Below, piece after piece: positions 46,892 through 58,400 of a stretch of DNA of 64,000 nt. Location: the NCBI RefSeq assembly GCF_040802235.1, contig NC_133163.1:42428501-42492500 (forward strand), read 5' to 3'. The translations under genes were made by a program, and so were the position numbers. The DNA comes from Manis javanica. Its lineage: Eukaryota; Chordata; Mammalia; Pholidota; Manidae. Within the stretch, counting starts at the first letter, position 1. Every line of letters starts with the position of its first letter. The notes under the pieces are model-generated. The model worked only from the letters and a program-made list of their open reading frames with translations. It made no database searches and was not told the DNA's origin.

Positions 46892-47384
46892 CCATATCCT
46901 CAGAATTTGGAAATTTAATTTAAAAAATAAAGCCATCCCATTTGTTTTATTAAAGTGCCAGCTCTCTGAAGGGTGGATTAAATGTAAAAGGAAAGATTTA
47001 ATTTCCATAAATAAGTGAATAGTAAGCATCTACCCTTGAGCATAGAGCCTTGTAAGGAACATTAGTAACTCAATCCAGGTGGAACAAGGTATTATCCAGG
47101 ATCCTCAGAGCTCTTCAGTAAGAAATGCAGCCCTTCCGGTCACACAACGGATCTCAGGCTGAGTGTAGAATGACCACAAGACTCTGCAGACAGCTTTCTG
47201 GCTTATAACCCACTGAAAAGTTTGTGTCCAGTATTTTCTTGCCCAAATTCCTATCTTAGAAACTAACATAATGTTCAGATCTTCATGTTAAAATAACAGG
47301 TCCTAGTTTTCTTTTATTATGCAAAATGAAAAGTCCTGATACTTTCCACTAATAATAAAAAAAAATACAAGCAAGTCACAGGAA

Positions 47385-47620
47385 TTAAATACTTACTCTG
47401 GGTCAGGCTGTTACCCGCATTGTTTTACTTAATCATTTCTATTTCCCTGTGAAACAGGACTGTTATTCTGTTCATTTTACAGAAAAGGAAACCAGATACT
47501 CTGAGAGATTAAACCCTTCAGGATCACAAAGCTCGTAAGTGGCTTCAGGAGGGTTTGAACCCAGGCTTCCTAATATCAAAGCCACTATATAACCACTATA
47601 AAGATGCTATGCCATGCCTC
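47385..47620 (-). repeat. MIR SINE (nearly full length)
   Basis: Reverse MIR with most blocks: ...ATTTTACAGAAAAGGAAACCAGATACTCTGAGAGATTAAA, CACAAAGCTCGTAAGTGGCTTCAGGAGGGTTTGAACCCAGGCTTCC, AACCACTATAAAGATGCTATGCC. Confidence 0.85.
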
Positions 47621-48690
47621 AACATCCTGTGGTTCTCTATAGACTCCAGCTTATAGTAATAAGTTAGGGTCAAAATCCTATAACAAATATACCATCTTGG
47701 TTTAAAAATAAATTCCTGAGGTGCCCATGCAGAGACCAGTTTACGGTAATCATCTCAGTCAAACCCAATGAAAAAAGGAGCTGCTCTGCAAATATGGGCT
47801 ACTGTAGGTCATAGCTGACACATTACATTGCTCAATGTCTTTGAGTGTCTCAGTGCCATGACAAACTGTTAAGTGTTTAGCTATCTTTAGTGGCTTTGGA
47901 TAAAGGGAAGTCAGGGAAGGTTGTTAGAAGACATTGAAAAATACTCATCTCCAGTTTTAAATAATTTTCCTTTATTATCTTACTTAGAGACTCTTGACTC
48001 CATCAACATTCTTTCTTCCTTAATTGATTTGTTAAATATGTCAAATAGCTACTCCTGAAGAGTATCTACTAAAATTAAATGGGAGCAGCCAAGAACCAGT
48101 ACCAAACTGGAAGAAAATTATGATCACCAACACCTAGTTCATTCTTGGGAGCTCTCCAACTTCTTTTCTGCTGCAATACACAATCTATGATATTCAGTTG
48201 ACACACCCCCTTGCATATTTCCTGGATTAGCCAGAACCTTATTCATTTCTCTTTCACTCAAGAAAGTATCTAGAATCAAATGAGCTCAAGTGACATTATT
48301 ATGGCAATGCCATTGACTCTAACTTAGGGAAAGAATACCTTTGGCAACCTTTTATGTGTCAACTTCTATCAGTAATAAGTCACAAATAGCTATGAATATG
48401 ATATACAGTATTTGTATATTTTCTATTCTAGGTCAAATTTGATTTTTGTTTCCTTTTGGAGCTACTGCATTTTTTCACTCTTCTTTTGCAATTATTTCAT
48501 TTTACCTACATTCCTACCATAGCAGACCTCAGAGAAGGACGGCAGATAAGGAAGTGTCTGGCAGCAATTGTTCCAGCCCAAGAATTCATACTTATCAAGT
48601 CTGCCCCTCTCTGTCATCAGCTGGGAGACTGGGAGACAAGGATAGTGAAGACTGGGCTGCAGAGAGCAGGGATTGGAATCGTGCTCTTTT
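47620..48690. other. Intergenic, nothing recognised
   Basis: No gene or named repeat. Overlapping short ORFs at 48,446-48,712 look accidental. Confidence 0.4.
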
Positions 48691-49115
48691 AAACGGCTTT
48701 ATTGAAGTATAATTGATGAATAAAAAATATGTACACTTAAGGTATACAACTTGATCTTTTTATATACATCAACACTGAGAAATGATCACTACAATCAAGA
48801 TAACCTATACATCACCTCATACAGTTACTATTTTCTCTTTTTCTCTTTTTGTGGTAAGAATGCTTACTATTGACCCTCCTAGCAAAGTTCACATATACAA
48901 TACAGTGCTGTTAACTATACCACTGTGTTGTATATTAGATTTACAGAACTCATTCACCACACATAGCTGAAACTTTGTACTTCTTGACCAACATCTCCCC
49001 ACCCCCCACCCTGACCCCCACTCCCAGCCTCTGGCAACCACCATTCTACCCTCTGCTTCTATGAGTTTGACTACTTTAGCTTCTACAGATAAGTGAGAGC
49101 ATGCAGTGTTTGTCT
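48690..49115 (-). mobile_element. L1 3' UTR end (L1MA/MB-like), reverse
   Basis: Reverse complement of an L1 3' UTR: GGCTTTATTGAAGTATAATTGATG, CACTACAATCAAGATAACCTATACATCACC, CCAACATCTCCCCACCCCCCACC, CCAACCACCATTCTACCCTCTGC-like text, and ...AAGTGAGAGCATGCAGTGTTTGTCTCTCGG at the far side. 5'-truncated. Confidence 0.85.
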
Positions 49116-49439
49116 CTCGGTGTCATTCCCACATACAGGACTCCTCCAGTTGTAGAACCTTATTGTCCAAGAACTGGTGGCCTGATTTTGGTAGCCTCTT
49201 GGGACTTAAAGATGACAGGGCAAGGGTCAAAGTTAACATGATCAGAGGAGGTTCCTCAACCCATGTAGCAGCCACTGTTTGCATAGTTTTACATTGGGTT
49301 CCACCCTTGAAATCCCACACTCCAGAGAGCTGACCAGTTGATGTTACAAGTATCACCTCAAAACTCTGCCCTCGAGGCTCTGAATACTTTAGCATTAAAT
49401 AAATAATAAGGAGGAGGACAAATTTGAGTACATCACGTC

Positions 49440-49600
49440 ACAGCAACTGCTGTATAAGCATCACCACAAATATACAGAGTAGCTTTTATTATTCCCATTT
49501 TCCCAATGAGAAAGTTGAAGTATAAAGTATTTAAATAACTCATCCAAAGTCAAATACAGACATGATTTGAATCCAAGTCATGAGGTGCTTTTCACCCTAA
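49440..49600 (-). repeat. MIR SINE
   Basis: TTATTATTCCCATTTTCCCAATGAGAAAGTTGAAG, TTAAATAACTCATCCAAAGTC, GATTTGAATCCAAGTCATGAGGTGC: a reverse MIR. Confidence 0.7.
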
Positions 49601-49794
49601 GATTTCATTTTGATTGGGCTCAGCCCTTTTCCTTGTCCTTCTAAACCTACACTTTGGCAGTAGCTCTCATTTTCCTGCCCCAGTCCCAGAGCCCATCTAT
49701 CCCTGATTGAAAGAGATGCAAAGGTGGTTGGTATTGAAGCTATTTATGAAAAGCACCTTGGTTTCTGCACATCTCTGACCCCTTCCAGACACGT

Positions 49795-50560
49795 CATTTG
49801 TTGCAAGTGGGGCTCTTTAGGAAGCAGACCTTGAGCTGGAGACTGGCATGCAGAAGTTTATTAGGAAGTACTCTCGGGAAGCAGGGTTGAGCAGAGGGAA
49901 GCTGAGTTGAGATGCAGCCTCCATGAAGGCTCAGTGAGTCTCACAAATGAGTTCTGGAACTCAATTTCTCTTCAGATTTGGAGCAGGGTAGCCAGGCCTT
50001 ATATAACCCCATCAAGCAGGCTTTCAATATGGGCTGCTCTGGGAGGGGTGTATGGAAAAAGTGAAGGTTCCTGTGGCCAGGATTCTCACCTGGCCCTGGT
50101 TGGCTAGCTCACTACATACATGTGGGCAATACGTTGTTATTGACTCTATATAAAGAGCTCTGCCCAGTGATCTGCATGACACAGTGGCATGGCTACAAGG
50201 CTGAGGAGGGCAGAGCAGAGACTGGAGAGGTGGCAGTACCAAGGATGGTTGTGCGGGCAGAGAGGCCCAGAGGCAGAGACCAGTTTGCTGCATGTAGACT
50301 CGCTCTGAGTGGATGGGATTCTAGTGATTGACCTGCGACCATGGAAATAAAGTTGGGTATAACCCTTTCACCCCAAGAATGTTCCATTGTTGTTTGGTCA
50401 CATTGAATCCATAGTGAACTTTCCCAGGGCTGAAACCCATTGGCAAGATAGGATGTAACTGAGCAAAGCAGCTCTCTTTGGCTGAGTTACTTCCCGGTGG
50501 GGGCTGACAGGTGAGGACTGTCTGCTAGCAGTATTCCCAACAATGGGGAAGATAAAGGCC
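49795..50560 (-). repeat. LTR-like repeat interrupted by solo LTR 5
   Basis: Left part 49,795-50,048 and probably right part 50,451 to about 50,560. On the minus strand it shows TATA (GGGGTTATATAAGG at about 49,996-50,009) and AATAAA at 49,857-49,862, in LTR order. GGAAGCAGACCTTGAGCTGG near the left end recurs in diverged form at 36.3 kb. Confidence 0.4.
50049..50450 (+). mobile_element. Solo LTR 5 of the five-copy family (long form)
   Basis: Runs TGTATGGAAAAAGTGAAGG...CCATTGGCAAGATA. It has the best promoter signals of the set: TATATAAA at 50,147-50,154 and AATAAA at 50,346-50,351. The U5 block is CATTGAATCCATAGTGAACTTTCCC. The terminal CA is mutated to TA and the flanks no longer match. 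Confidence 0.88.
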
Positions 50561-50621
50561 TTCATTCTTGAAGGGGGACAAGATTACTTCAGAGGGAGCT
50601 TTGTTTTTTGCTATCTCCCCT

Positions 50622-50639
50622 ACACACACACACACACAC
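50622..50639 (+). repeat. (CA)n microsatellite
   Basis: Short run of AC dinucleotides. Confidence 0.85.
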
Positions 50640-50890
50640 TCCATGGCATTCACTAATGCCCTTTTAGAATTTTTTCTTAAGAGGAGGGACAGAGAGATGC
50701 TACAAAATGCTGATTACGGCCTGAAGAGACAATTAGGCTGCTGGAAAGATCCATACACCCTTGCATTACCCAGTTCTAAACTGCTTACAAGGAAGAGGAT
50801 TTCTCCCTTGCTTCCTAATGAATTTTTCAAAATTTGCCTTCCAGAGCACTGACTCACCATATGACTGAATGTTTAAGTGTTCCCAAGCTT

Positions 50891-50960
50891 CCCATTAGTA
50901 TCTGGGGACTGCTGTCTGCTGGAATCCCATTAGTATCTGGGGACTGCTGTCTGCTGGAAG
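50891..50960 (+). repeat. 35-bp tandem duplication
   Basis: Two head-to-tail copies (50,891-50,925 and 50,926-50,960) starting CCCATTAGTATCTGGGGACT and differing only at the last base. The near-identity suggests a recent slippage or duplication. Confidence 0.92.
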
Positions 50961-51419
50961 AATGCAGATAACTCCAGAGCCCCCTAGACCTTCAATTACT
51001 TCTTTCTACCCTTCCCTCGACTTCTGCTGTCTTGGCCCTCACAGACGACTTGATGCTGAAGGAGTGGAGATTTTCTTCTATGTTGCCAAATAGGTGCTCA
51101 TTCAAGATTGGTCAGATGACTAAATGGTGTGCTCTAGTTGGGAACTTAGACATCCTTTCTGATGTTAGCAATATTCCGTTTGTGCTACAGGGTTTCCCAC
51201 TGTCTGCCCCATGCCCAGATTCATTTTTCATGTGTTATGCTCAGACTAGGGACCAAAAGGATTAAGATTACTTCCCAGACATCCCTCTATCTGGATATCC
51301 AAATGCATAAACTTGTAGTTAACTTACTTAAATCCCTGAGGTTAAAAAAAAAAAACAGTAAGGCTCACACATAGTTACATAACTATTCAAAAGAAAATTT
51401 TCTTCTTTGGAATTAAGTT

Positions 51420-51465
51420 GAAAATATGGTTGACTCACACATACACAAAAGTCAACCATATTTTC
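51420..51465. repeat. Perfect 16-bp inverted repeat, 14-base loop
   Basis: GAAAATATGGTTGACT (51,420-51,435) and its exact reverse complement AGTCAACCATATTTTC (51,450-51,465) enclose a CA-rich 14-base loop. It would form a strong hairpin in single-stranded DNA or RNA. No transposon ends or flanking duplication are evident. Confidence 0.93.
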
Positions 51466-51469
51466 CCAT

Positions 51470-52390
51470 AGTAAAGGCAACCTAAACTTAGCAACTCAGC
51501 TACCTATCTTTCAAGGTAGGTGTAATGACTTTTGCTGACATTGCATTTGGAAAAAATATCCTCATATTTAAAAAATTTTTTGTAAAAATGAAACCATACT
51601 GGTTTAAGACTCAGAAGCCTAGATCTACTTCAATCCACAAAATCTCTGCTAATATTATTTCCCCTCTGCTTAAATAACCAGATTCTTGGCTCTAGCTGGC
51701 TGGATCCCTTTTGCCTCCATTTATTTTTCTATATATAAAAATGACCTTGTTTTTTGGCCTTGATTTGCCTTGCTGTCAGTAGGCTGCTTTGACTGAAAAG
51801 GTGTGTTTGAGCTCTTGGCTCTGCTAGATGATGGACTTCTATAGCTGACTTGGCAAGGTTCTTAGGATGGGGGAGTCAGAAGTGGCGTATCAGATGGCCA
51901 AGGAATGGGAAAATTTAAGTTACATTAGAAAAACTTGAAAATATACAGTCAGTTTTAAAGCACTGTCAGTTTTAAAGCACTGAAGTTAACCTCATAGCTG
52001 AAAGTATGTATTAAAAATTTTTTTACAAAATCAGTGTCCAGCTGCATTAGGTTTATAAAAAAGTTATTTCATTTGCGATAAAATATATGTATCAGATATG
52101 TCAACTTCCATAAAATTTTCTTGTTCAATTTCTTAGGCCTAATTTATAATTCAGTTACTTGTACTTTGATTTAAAGTGTCTGCAAAATTAAACATTTGAC
52201 TTTTTTTTAATTTTATAAATATTAACAACAAACACAGTGGTCTTTGGTTGATTCTTTAAAAATGCAGGAAAATAATTCAGAAAGGAAAATATCAAGGATA
52301 TTTAACTGATTTTCTAGAGATTTTGACTTGTCAACACCCTTAGCATCATGAAAAAGAAAAGTTTAGGAATCACCTCTACATATCACACAG
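51470..52390. other. Intergenic, nothing recognised
   Basis: AT-rich sequence with a short duplicated motif (TCAGTTTTAAAGCACTG twice, about 51,949-51,982). Confidence 0.45.
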
Positions 52391-52392
52391 GG

Positions 52393-52543
52393 CTTCAGGT
52401 AGGTTTGTGAGCTCCACATGAGCCCTTCAGCTGGCTTTTTCTTTTTTAGTGACTAGCAAAATTCCTGGCCCAGAGCAGGTTGAGTAATTTTTTTAATGGG
52501 TAACTGAATAGAGCTATTGCCTCATGGCAGAAAGTAATCTCTT
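52393..52543 (+). repeat. Local duplication, copy 1
   Basis: Pairs with 53,053-53,183: both run CTTCAGGTAGGT, ...ATTCCTGGCCC(A)...AGCAG, ...ATAGAGCTATTGCCTCATGG, ...AATCTCTT. Copy 1 has about 20 extra bases in the middle. Part resembles an L2 end, but the shared unique tail argues for a true local duplication. Confidence 0.75.
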
Positions 52544-52714
52544 ATAACCTTATGATGTAAAGGTAAAGGAAAGGAGGTATACTTTCATGATGAAGGAAGG
52601 AAAGGAGGAAGAGAAATACATAGAGATGGATTGTCTGCCATTTAACACCTTTGACACCTCTGATTTCAAGTCTGAAAACTTTGTTATGCACCTTAAAAAA
52701 CTTCTACATCAGTT

Positions 52715-52835
52715 AATACATTTATGCAGTAAGTATTTATTTTATGTTTAATATGTTCCAGGCATTGGGCAGTGAACAAATACAGCCATGAACAAACTCC
52801 CTACCATCACAGTTACACTCCAGTGGAACCTGCAT
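52715..52835 (-). repeat. L2 3' end (reverse)
   Basis: GTAAGTATTTATTTTATGTTTAATATGTTCCAGGCATTGGGCAGTGAACAAATACAGCCATGAACAAACTCCCTACC: the reverse L2 end. Confidence 0.75.
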
Positions 52836-53052
52836 CACTATCCTGAAAGACAAATATTGTTAACTCCATTTTTATGAGTATGGAAATAGCAAAGATTTAT
52901 TCTCCTAGAATGCTTGACATCCCTGATCCATCCAGTGTTTTAAGTGACACAGGCTGTGCATACTAGTCAATTTGAAGGCAACCTTATAAACCAACCCAAT
53001 AATCTAACATTCTATCACCCACAGCTGATACTCTAATTCAAGCAAGCTTTTA

Positions 53053-53183
53053 CTTCAGGTAGGTCTATGAGCCCCACAACAGCCATTCAGCCTGGCATAA
53101 TTCCTGGCCCAAAGCAGTTCATCAGTAATTGTTTAATGGATAATTGAATAGAGCTATTGCCTCATGGAAGAAAATAATCTCTT
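53053..53183 (+). repeat. Local duplication, copy 2
   Basis: Second copy of the 52,393-52,543 unit, offset about 640-660 bases, same orientation. Confidence 0.75.
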
Positions 53184-53739
53184 TTGCTCTATCAGGTTTG
53201 AGGTAAACATAAGGTCAGAATATAAATTTAAACATGATTTATATACACACATATATAAATACACATATCACATATATATACACAAAAAATAATTTCCTAA
53301 TGTTTCTTTTTGTAGGCTTAGCACTATAGAGAATATTAACATCTGATATTGCAGTTTCTATTTACATTTTAATTAGACTTCAAACTTAAATATTTAATAA
53401 ATGAATTATATGAGTATTCATTCCAACTTTCATAGCATAAGACAATACATAAGGAAAGTTTGTTTAAAAAAAGAATTCAATTTCAGTTCCCTTGAAAGAT
53501 ACTATAGACCTGATTATTAGAAACCAATTAGATGTTAGGAAAAACCACTTACCCCTAAATCTGTTAATGGGTTTTACAAATTAGACCAATCAAGCATTTT
53601 AAGAGAACATTTAAATTTTATGCTGAATCAAACAGCTTAATTTAAATAATTTAGTATAATTCATTAAACCTTTAATTTTATCCAACAGAATTAAGCATAT
53701 TGGACTATCCTGTTTGGGTTTCATCAAGCACTGAAGGGG

Positions 53740-53880
53740 CAGCAGGAAGTAAACCAGATCTAGGAGACTCAGCAAGTCTGGGTTCACATGTCATCACTGT
53801 TGTGTGATCTTGGACAGAGATGTCATTTAAGCACCTGAGTACTGGCTTTACCTTTCCATCTCTAAAGATCTTTTTAAAGT
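53740..53880 (+). repeat. MIR SINE
   Basis: AAGTCTGGGTTCACATGTCATCACTG, TGTGTGATCTTGGACAGAGATGTCATTTAAGC, TTTACCTTTCCATCTCTAAAG: a diverged forward MIR. Confidence 0.65.
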
Positions 53881-55140
53881 GAAACTGCTTTGAAAACTTT
53901 AAGAAGGCAATCTCATTGCATGCTATTTACTACTATTCCTCCTCTATTGCCATCCCAGTAATGGAAACAGAACATTACCCAGAGGTCTCTCCCCCCCAAG
54001 TTGAGGGGATCACATCCCAATAGCTGTCAGACCACAGTGATCCTCTAGTAGGTTGTACAGATATCCAGGTGCTCTTTAAACAAAAATTGGCCTAACTGGC
54101 TTTTAAGAATCACAATTCTGTATCTCATACTCTATATACCTTTAGTGTAGCTGCATACAAAGTCATAGAATCATCTCCTGATTTTATGTATTTCTGATAA
54201 TTCTAGTCAAACACATGGCTTAGGGTATCTTTATAAATTTAGATAATGGCTACGATGAATTTATCCTGAGTTGCATCTCTATTGTTCCTTTTTTGAAGAT
54301 GAGCTTGGGTGTTTGAATATAGGGTGGCTCTTATCTTTACCCCACCATGTTTTCTTCCAAAAGAAAAAAACTGTCTTCAGTTGCTTAACCATCTTAAAAT
54401 TTTGTGCCTATATTACCACCTATTTTTCTTTTCTTCTTACTCAATATCTTTTCTGCAATGTTTTGCTAATTATACCCCTTCTCCTAAAAGTCATTCCTGT
54501 CATGGTTGACAATTTCACCAGTTTCACCAACTCTATTTCTTCCCCAATGAATGTGTCATGTAACACCCACAGGAAAACACTGGGTACTTGTGATACACAA
54601 GACAACCTCTACTTTCAACTCCAGATCTACCTTTCCACTGCTTTTCTTTCCTTTAATCATTTATCTGTACCTTCAAACTTAGCTATTTTAGATGTTTACA
54701 GTTCTTCTAACAGAAATCTTTTATACTCTGTGAAAGAGTAGCCTCCTCAGCATTCTTTATACCCTCCACTTATACATCTTAATGCTATTAAAAACAATTT
54801 CCTAGAAATTGAAGCATTAATACTGGTTGTATGATTAAGAATTATGGTTTGTATAATGGTACTGTGGTTTTGTTTTTCAAAATGAGACCTCACCATTTGA
54901 GATAAATAGGGAAATATTTCTAGATAAGATATAACCTCTGGGATTTGCTTTGAAAAAATATGAAAAGGAGAGGTGGGAGAATGGCTGGCACCAAACTGAC
55001 CATGTGTGTTTGGGCCTGGTTGGTACATGGAGAGATTATGCTCTTCTTTCTACTTTAATATTCTCCACAACTAACAGGCAAAACATTTTTTCTTTACAGT
55101 TGCTACTGTCTAGGCCACTCTCATAATAATATATATATAT
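53880..55140. other. Intergenic, nothing recognised
   Basis: AT-rich. The 156-codon ORF at 54,271-54,741 has no known domain, sits in low-complexity T/C-rich sequence and is judged accidental. Confidence 0.4.
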
Positions 55141-55144
55141 AAAC

Positions 55145-55290
55145 TACCTTTTATTATTTACTTTGTACTTGGCCACAAGGCACTGTTAAGGTGATAAGCT
55201 CTCATTTATTCTTCACAATAAGCTTATCAAGTATTTATCACTAAAGGCTGAGAGGTTAAGAAACTTGCCCAATTATCATCAGGACTGAAA
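55145..55290 (-). repeat. MIR SINE
   Basis: CTTTTATTATTTACTTTGTACTTGGCCACAAGGCACTG, TCATTTATTCTTCACAATAAGC, GAGAGGTTAAGAAACTTGCCCAATTATCATC: a reverse MIR. It marks DNA probably beyond the NAA30 3' UTR. Confidence 0.75.
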
Positions 55291-55486
55291 TAAACACTTC
55301 AAATATTCATTATCAGTTCCAAATATGAATAATTATTCCCACAATAACTCAAAACACAATGCTCACATCAATATTGAGGCAATTCATTTCCAAGTTATCA
55401 TAACTATCACGCAGACTTGGCCAAAGTACAAGGTTGAATCAGTTTACATTTACCTAGTTAAGTCAATACTTGGTGGACTTACAAAC

Positions 55487-58400
55487 TTTATTTTATTTGC
55501 ATTCACAATAAAATCAAGTATAATGCTAGCTGACTGTGCAAAGAGTCACTGTTTACAGTCATGATTGGAGGGAGGGAGGTAGCAAAGTTTAAAGGCAGCA
55601 GGTTTAGCTTTAAGGCAGCAGGTTCAGCCCTTTTCAAATGATCAATAACCATGTACAATCATGGGAAATCTGGCCCTGAAGATGAGTTATCAATCCCCTA
55701 TATGTTAGGCCACTGAATCCTGAATAGTTCGCAAATATACTTAAAATTTAGCAATTACTTTAAATCTTATATCAGCTTTAAAAAGTTTCATGCAATTGTG
55801 GATCTTAATGCAACACAGTTCCTTAAAATTGTCAACATGCTATCCTTAATGGAACCAATGCATTCCTAAAAACACATGCATTTTACAAATTATTAATACT
55901 GGCTTTAACTAAAAATTGAGTATATTTTCTCTAGAAAATATTTAAATCTCAGCAAATAAAACTTAGCAGTGCCTATTTAAGGGGCAATTTTTTTTCAGTT
56001 TGTTCAACCTGCTGGCTTTTAAAAAGGGTGAGTTTCTTTGGCATAAAAGGAAAACACAGGATATACAAATCTTTGCAGTTGTAAATGAACACATGAGGGT
56101 ACACACTTCCTGGTACACAAATCTCACTAAATAAATAATGTTTACTAAAAAGAACCTCAGTCAAGGGGACCAGAAAAGGCTATAAACCATTTTTAAGAAA
56201 TTTCAAATTGATTCATTGTGTAACAAATCTAGCAACAAATGTCTTTATACAATTTCTTTAAAAGCCAGGTCCTTCCCCTAGCATATGGTAAATTATTTTA
56301 TTTACAAAAATATACATACAGGTTCTCAGGAAACTGAGGTATTAGAAAATTGAGATATATTCATACAGCAAAGAGGTAATCACGAAAATCCATAACTAAA
56401 AATGAGCTTATTTCTTAGCATTATAAAACCTTACATTATAATCCCTGCATTGTTACACTTTTTCAGGTAGAAGATAGTTTGGGCACTTTAGCACTTTTGT
56501 TATTCCTAGGTCTTTTTCACAGGAAGTTTAAACTGGCTGCTATCAACAGAAAATGTGCTTTTAGCTCTTTCCCCAGTCGTGTTAACAGTGTGTACCATCC
56601 CCACTCTTGTCTTTTTGATGAGTAACACAAGATAGATAGATGATCACCTAGGATTAAGGATAACACACACTGTGGCCAGTGAACACAGCAAAATTAATGT
56701 GGTTCTCTCATTATACAAAAACAAAAAAACTGGCCTTTACATCAGCATGAATAACCTTCCCGAATTATTTAAAAAAAAAAAGTATAAGCATACCTCCATG
56801 TTCCAGTTTGACCACTGGTAAATGCAAACTGAACAATCTTATTTAGAGGTGAAATGATTTCAAATTCATCTAAAATGAGAAATGATTAGGCTTAGCTATA
56901 TAAATGTTTTAATGCTAAAAATATGACAGTCTCATCAGAAACCAATTTTTGGCACTTGAATCTGTGCATCTCTGTAACCCAGTGAACTTCCAAATAAAAA
57001 TCAAAAGGGGGGCTTTCTCAAAAGGGCTACACCATAATGAGGGCAGGGACAGAGGTGGTGTCAGATACTGTACTAATTAAATAACTGTCAACATTAACAG
57101 TGCAGCTATATACTCTTGTTCAGAGGCATATTCATAAACCTGTTTCATATTTAAATAAATTAGATAATAGTCTTACGAATTCTACCTAAAAAGTTTTCAT
57201 TTATTATTACTTAAATATTATCTAAAGCTGTTATTTAATACAGTGGCCACTAACTGCATGTGGCTATTTAAATTTTAATTAACTGAAATTAAAAATTCAG
57301 TTTTTCATACTAGCCACTCTTCAAGGGCTCAATAGCTATGTGACTAGTGACCATAACAGAGGACACAAAGAGCATATCTATCTTTAAAAGTGCTATTGGA
57401 CAGTGCTGATCTGAAGAAAGTGCAGTGTGCTAATATGCACAAGAGATTTTTCAAACTCATTTTTTAGAAGTTATTTAAAAGTATCACCATAACTCTGGGC
57501 TACAGGTTAATACTGATCTCTGTTCATAGGTGTGAAAGAACAGAATCAACTTCCTGGTCCTTATTTAGACAATTCATGAAATATTTCAACTTCCATGGAG
57601 GGCCCATGCAAAACATGAACTGGTATTTTCACAAGACTATAAAAAAACAAGGTGAAGACTTGGCAAGCATATGAAAGTAACTTAGGGGTCATGATTAAAA
57701 CAGGTCTCTTCATTCTACTAATACCCATAAATCTTGAAATATGAAAGCATGCCTAACTACCATTTAAAGCTTCTCACAAGACTAGGGCAAAAAGCCCTTT
57801 TAATATTGCTCCATTTCACTTTGGTGTCTTGGCAAGGGGAAAAAAACATTACTTAAATACAAACAAAACATAGTAAATTAAAACAAAAACTGTTTTAGGA
57901 ATAAATTGCTATGGAAGACGGACCAAAAGAAGGGCTTGGGTTTGATGCATGCAAAAATACTCTCATTTGTACTGATATATGATATGAGTTAACTAATTCT
58001 GAATACTTCTAGGAAAATCATGTTATTTACAAATTTACATTGTCAGAACACAAAGTAGAATGATGACAACTGTATGTCAGTTCTTCCAAGTAACTCTTGG
58101 ATGGGAGGCAGGAAGAGGGGAACAGGATTGAGTGGGTTTGTTTCTTAGCAGATACAAGTAAAACAAGCCAACCATAAAATGCACACAGCTGTATCTAAAA
58201 GAAAAATGCAAACACAACTTAACCAACTTTATTTGACTGCATCTTATTTAGACAGCTTGCACATTTCAAATCCCATTAAATCTCTCTCTCCAAAAGGATA
58301 TGGGACAATAGAAGAAAATTATGCAGCAATATCCAGTCATCAAACAACAGTCCGATATTTTGAGATACACGTGGTATTTTATAGATACTCAACTCATATC

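Noticed and set aside
54271-54741. 156-codon + strand ORF
   Set aside because: Low-complexity pyrimidine-rich DNA giving Phe/Leu/Ser runs, with no conserved motif and no splice context.
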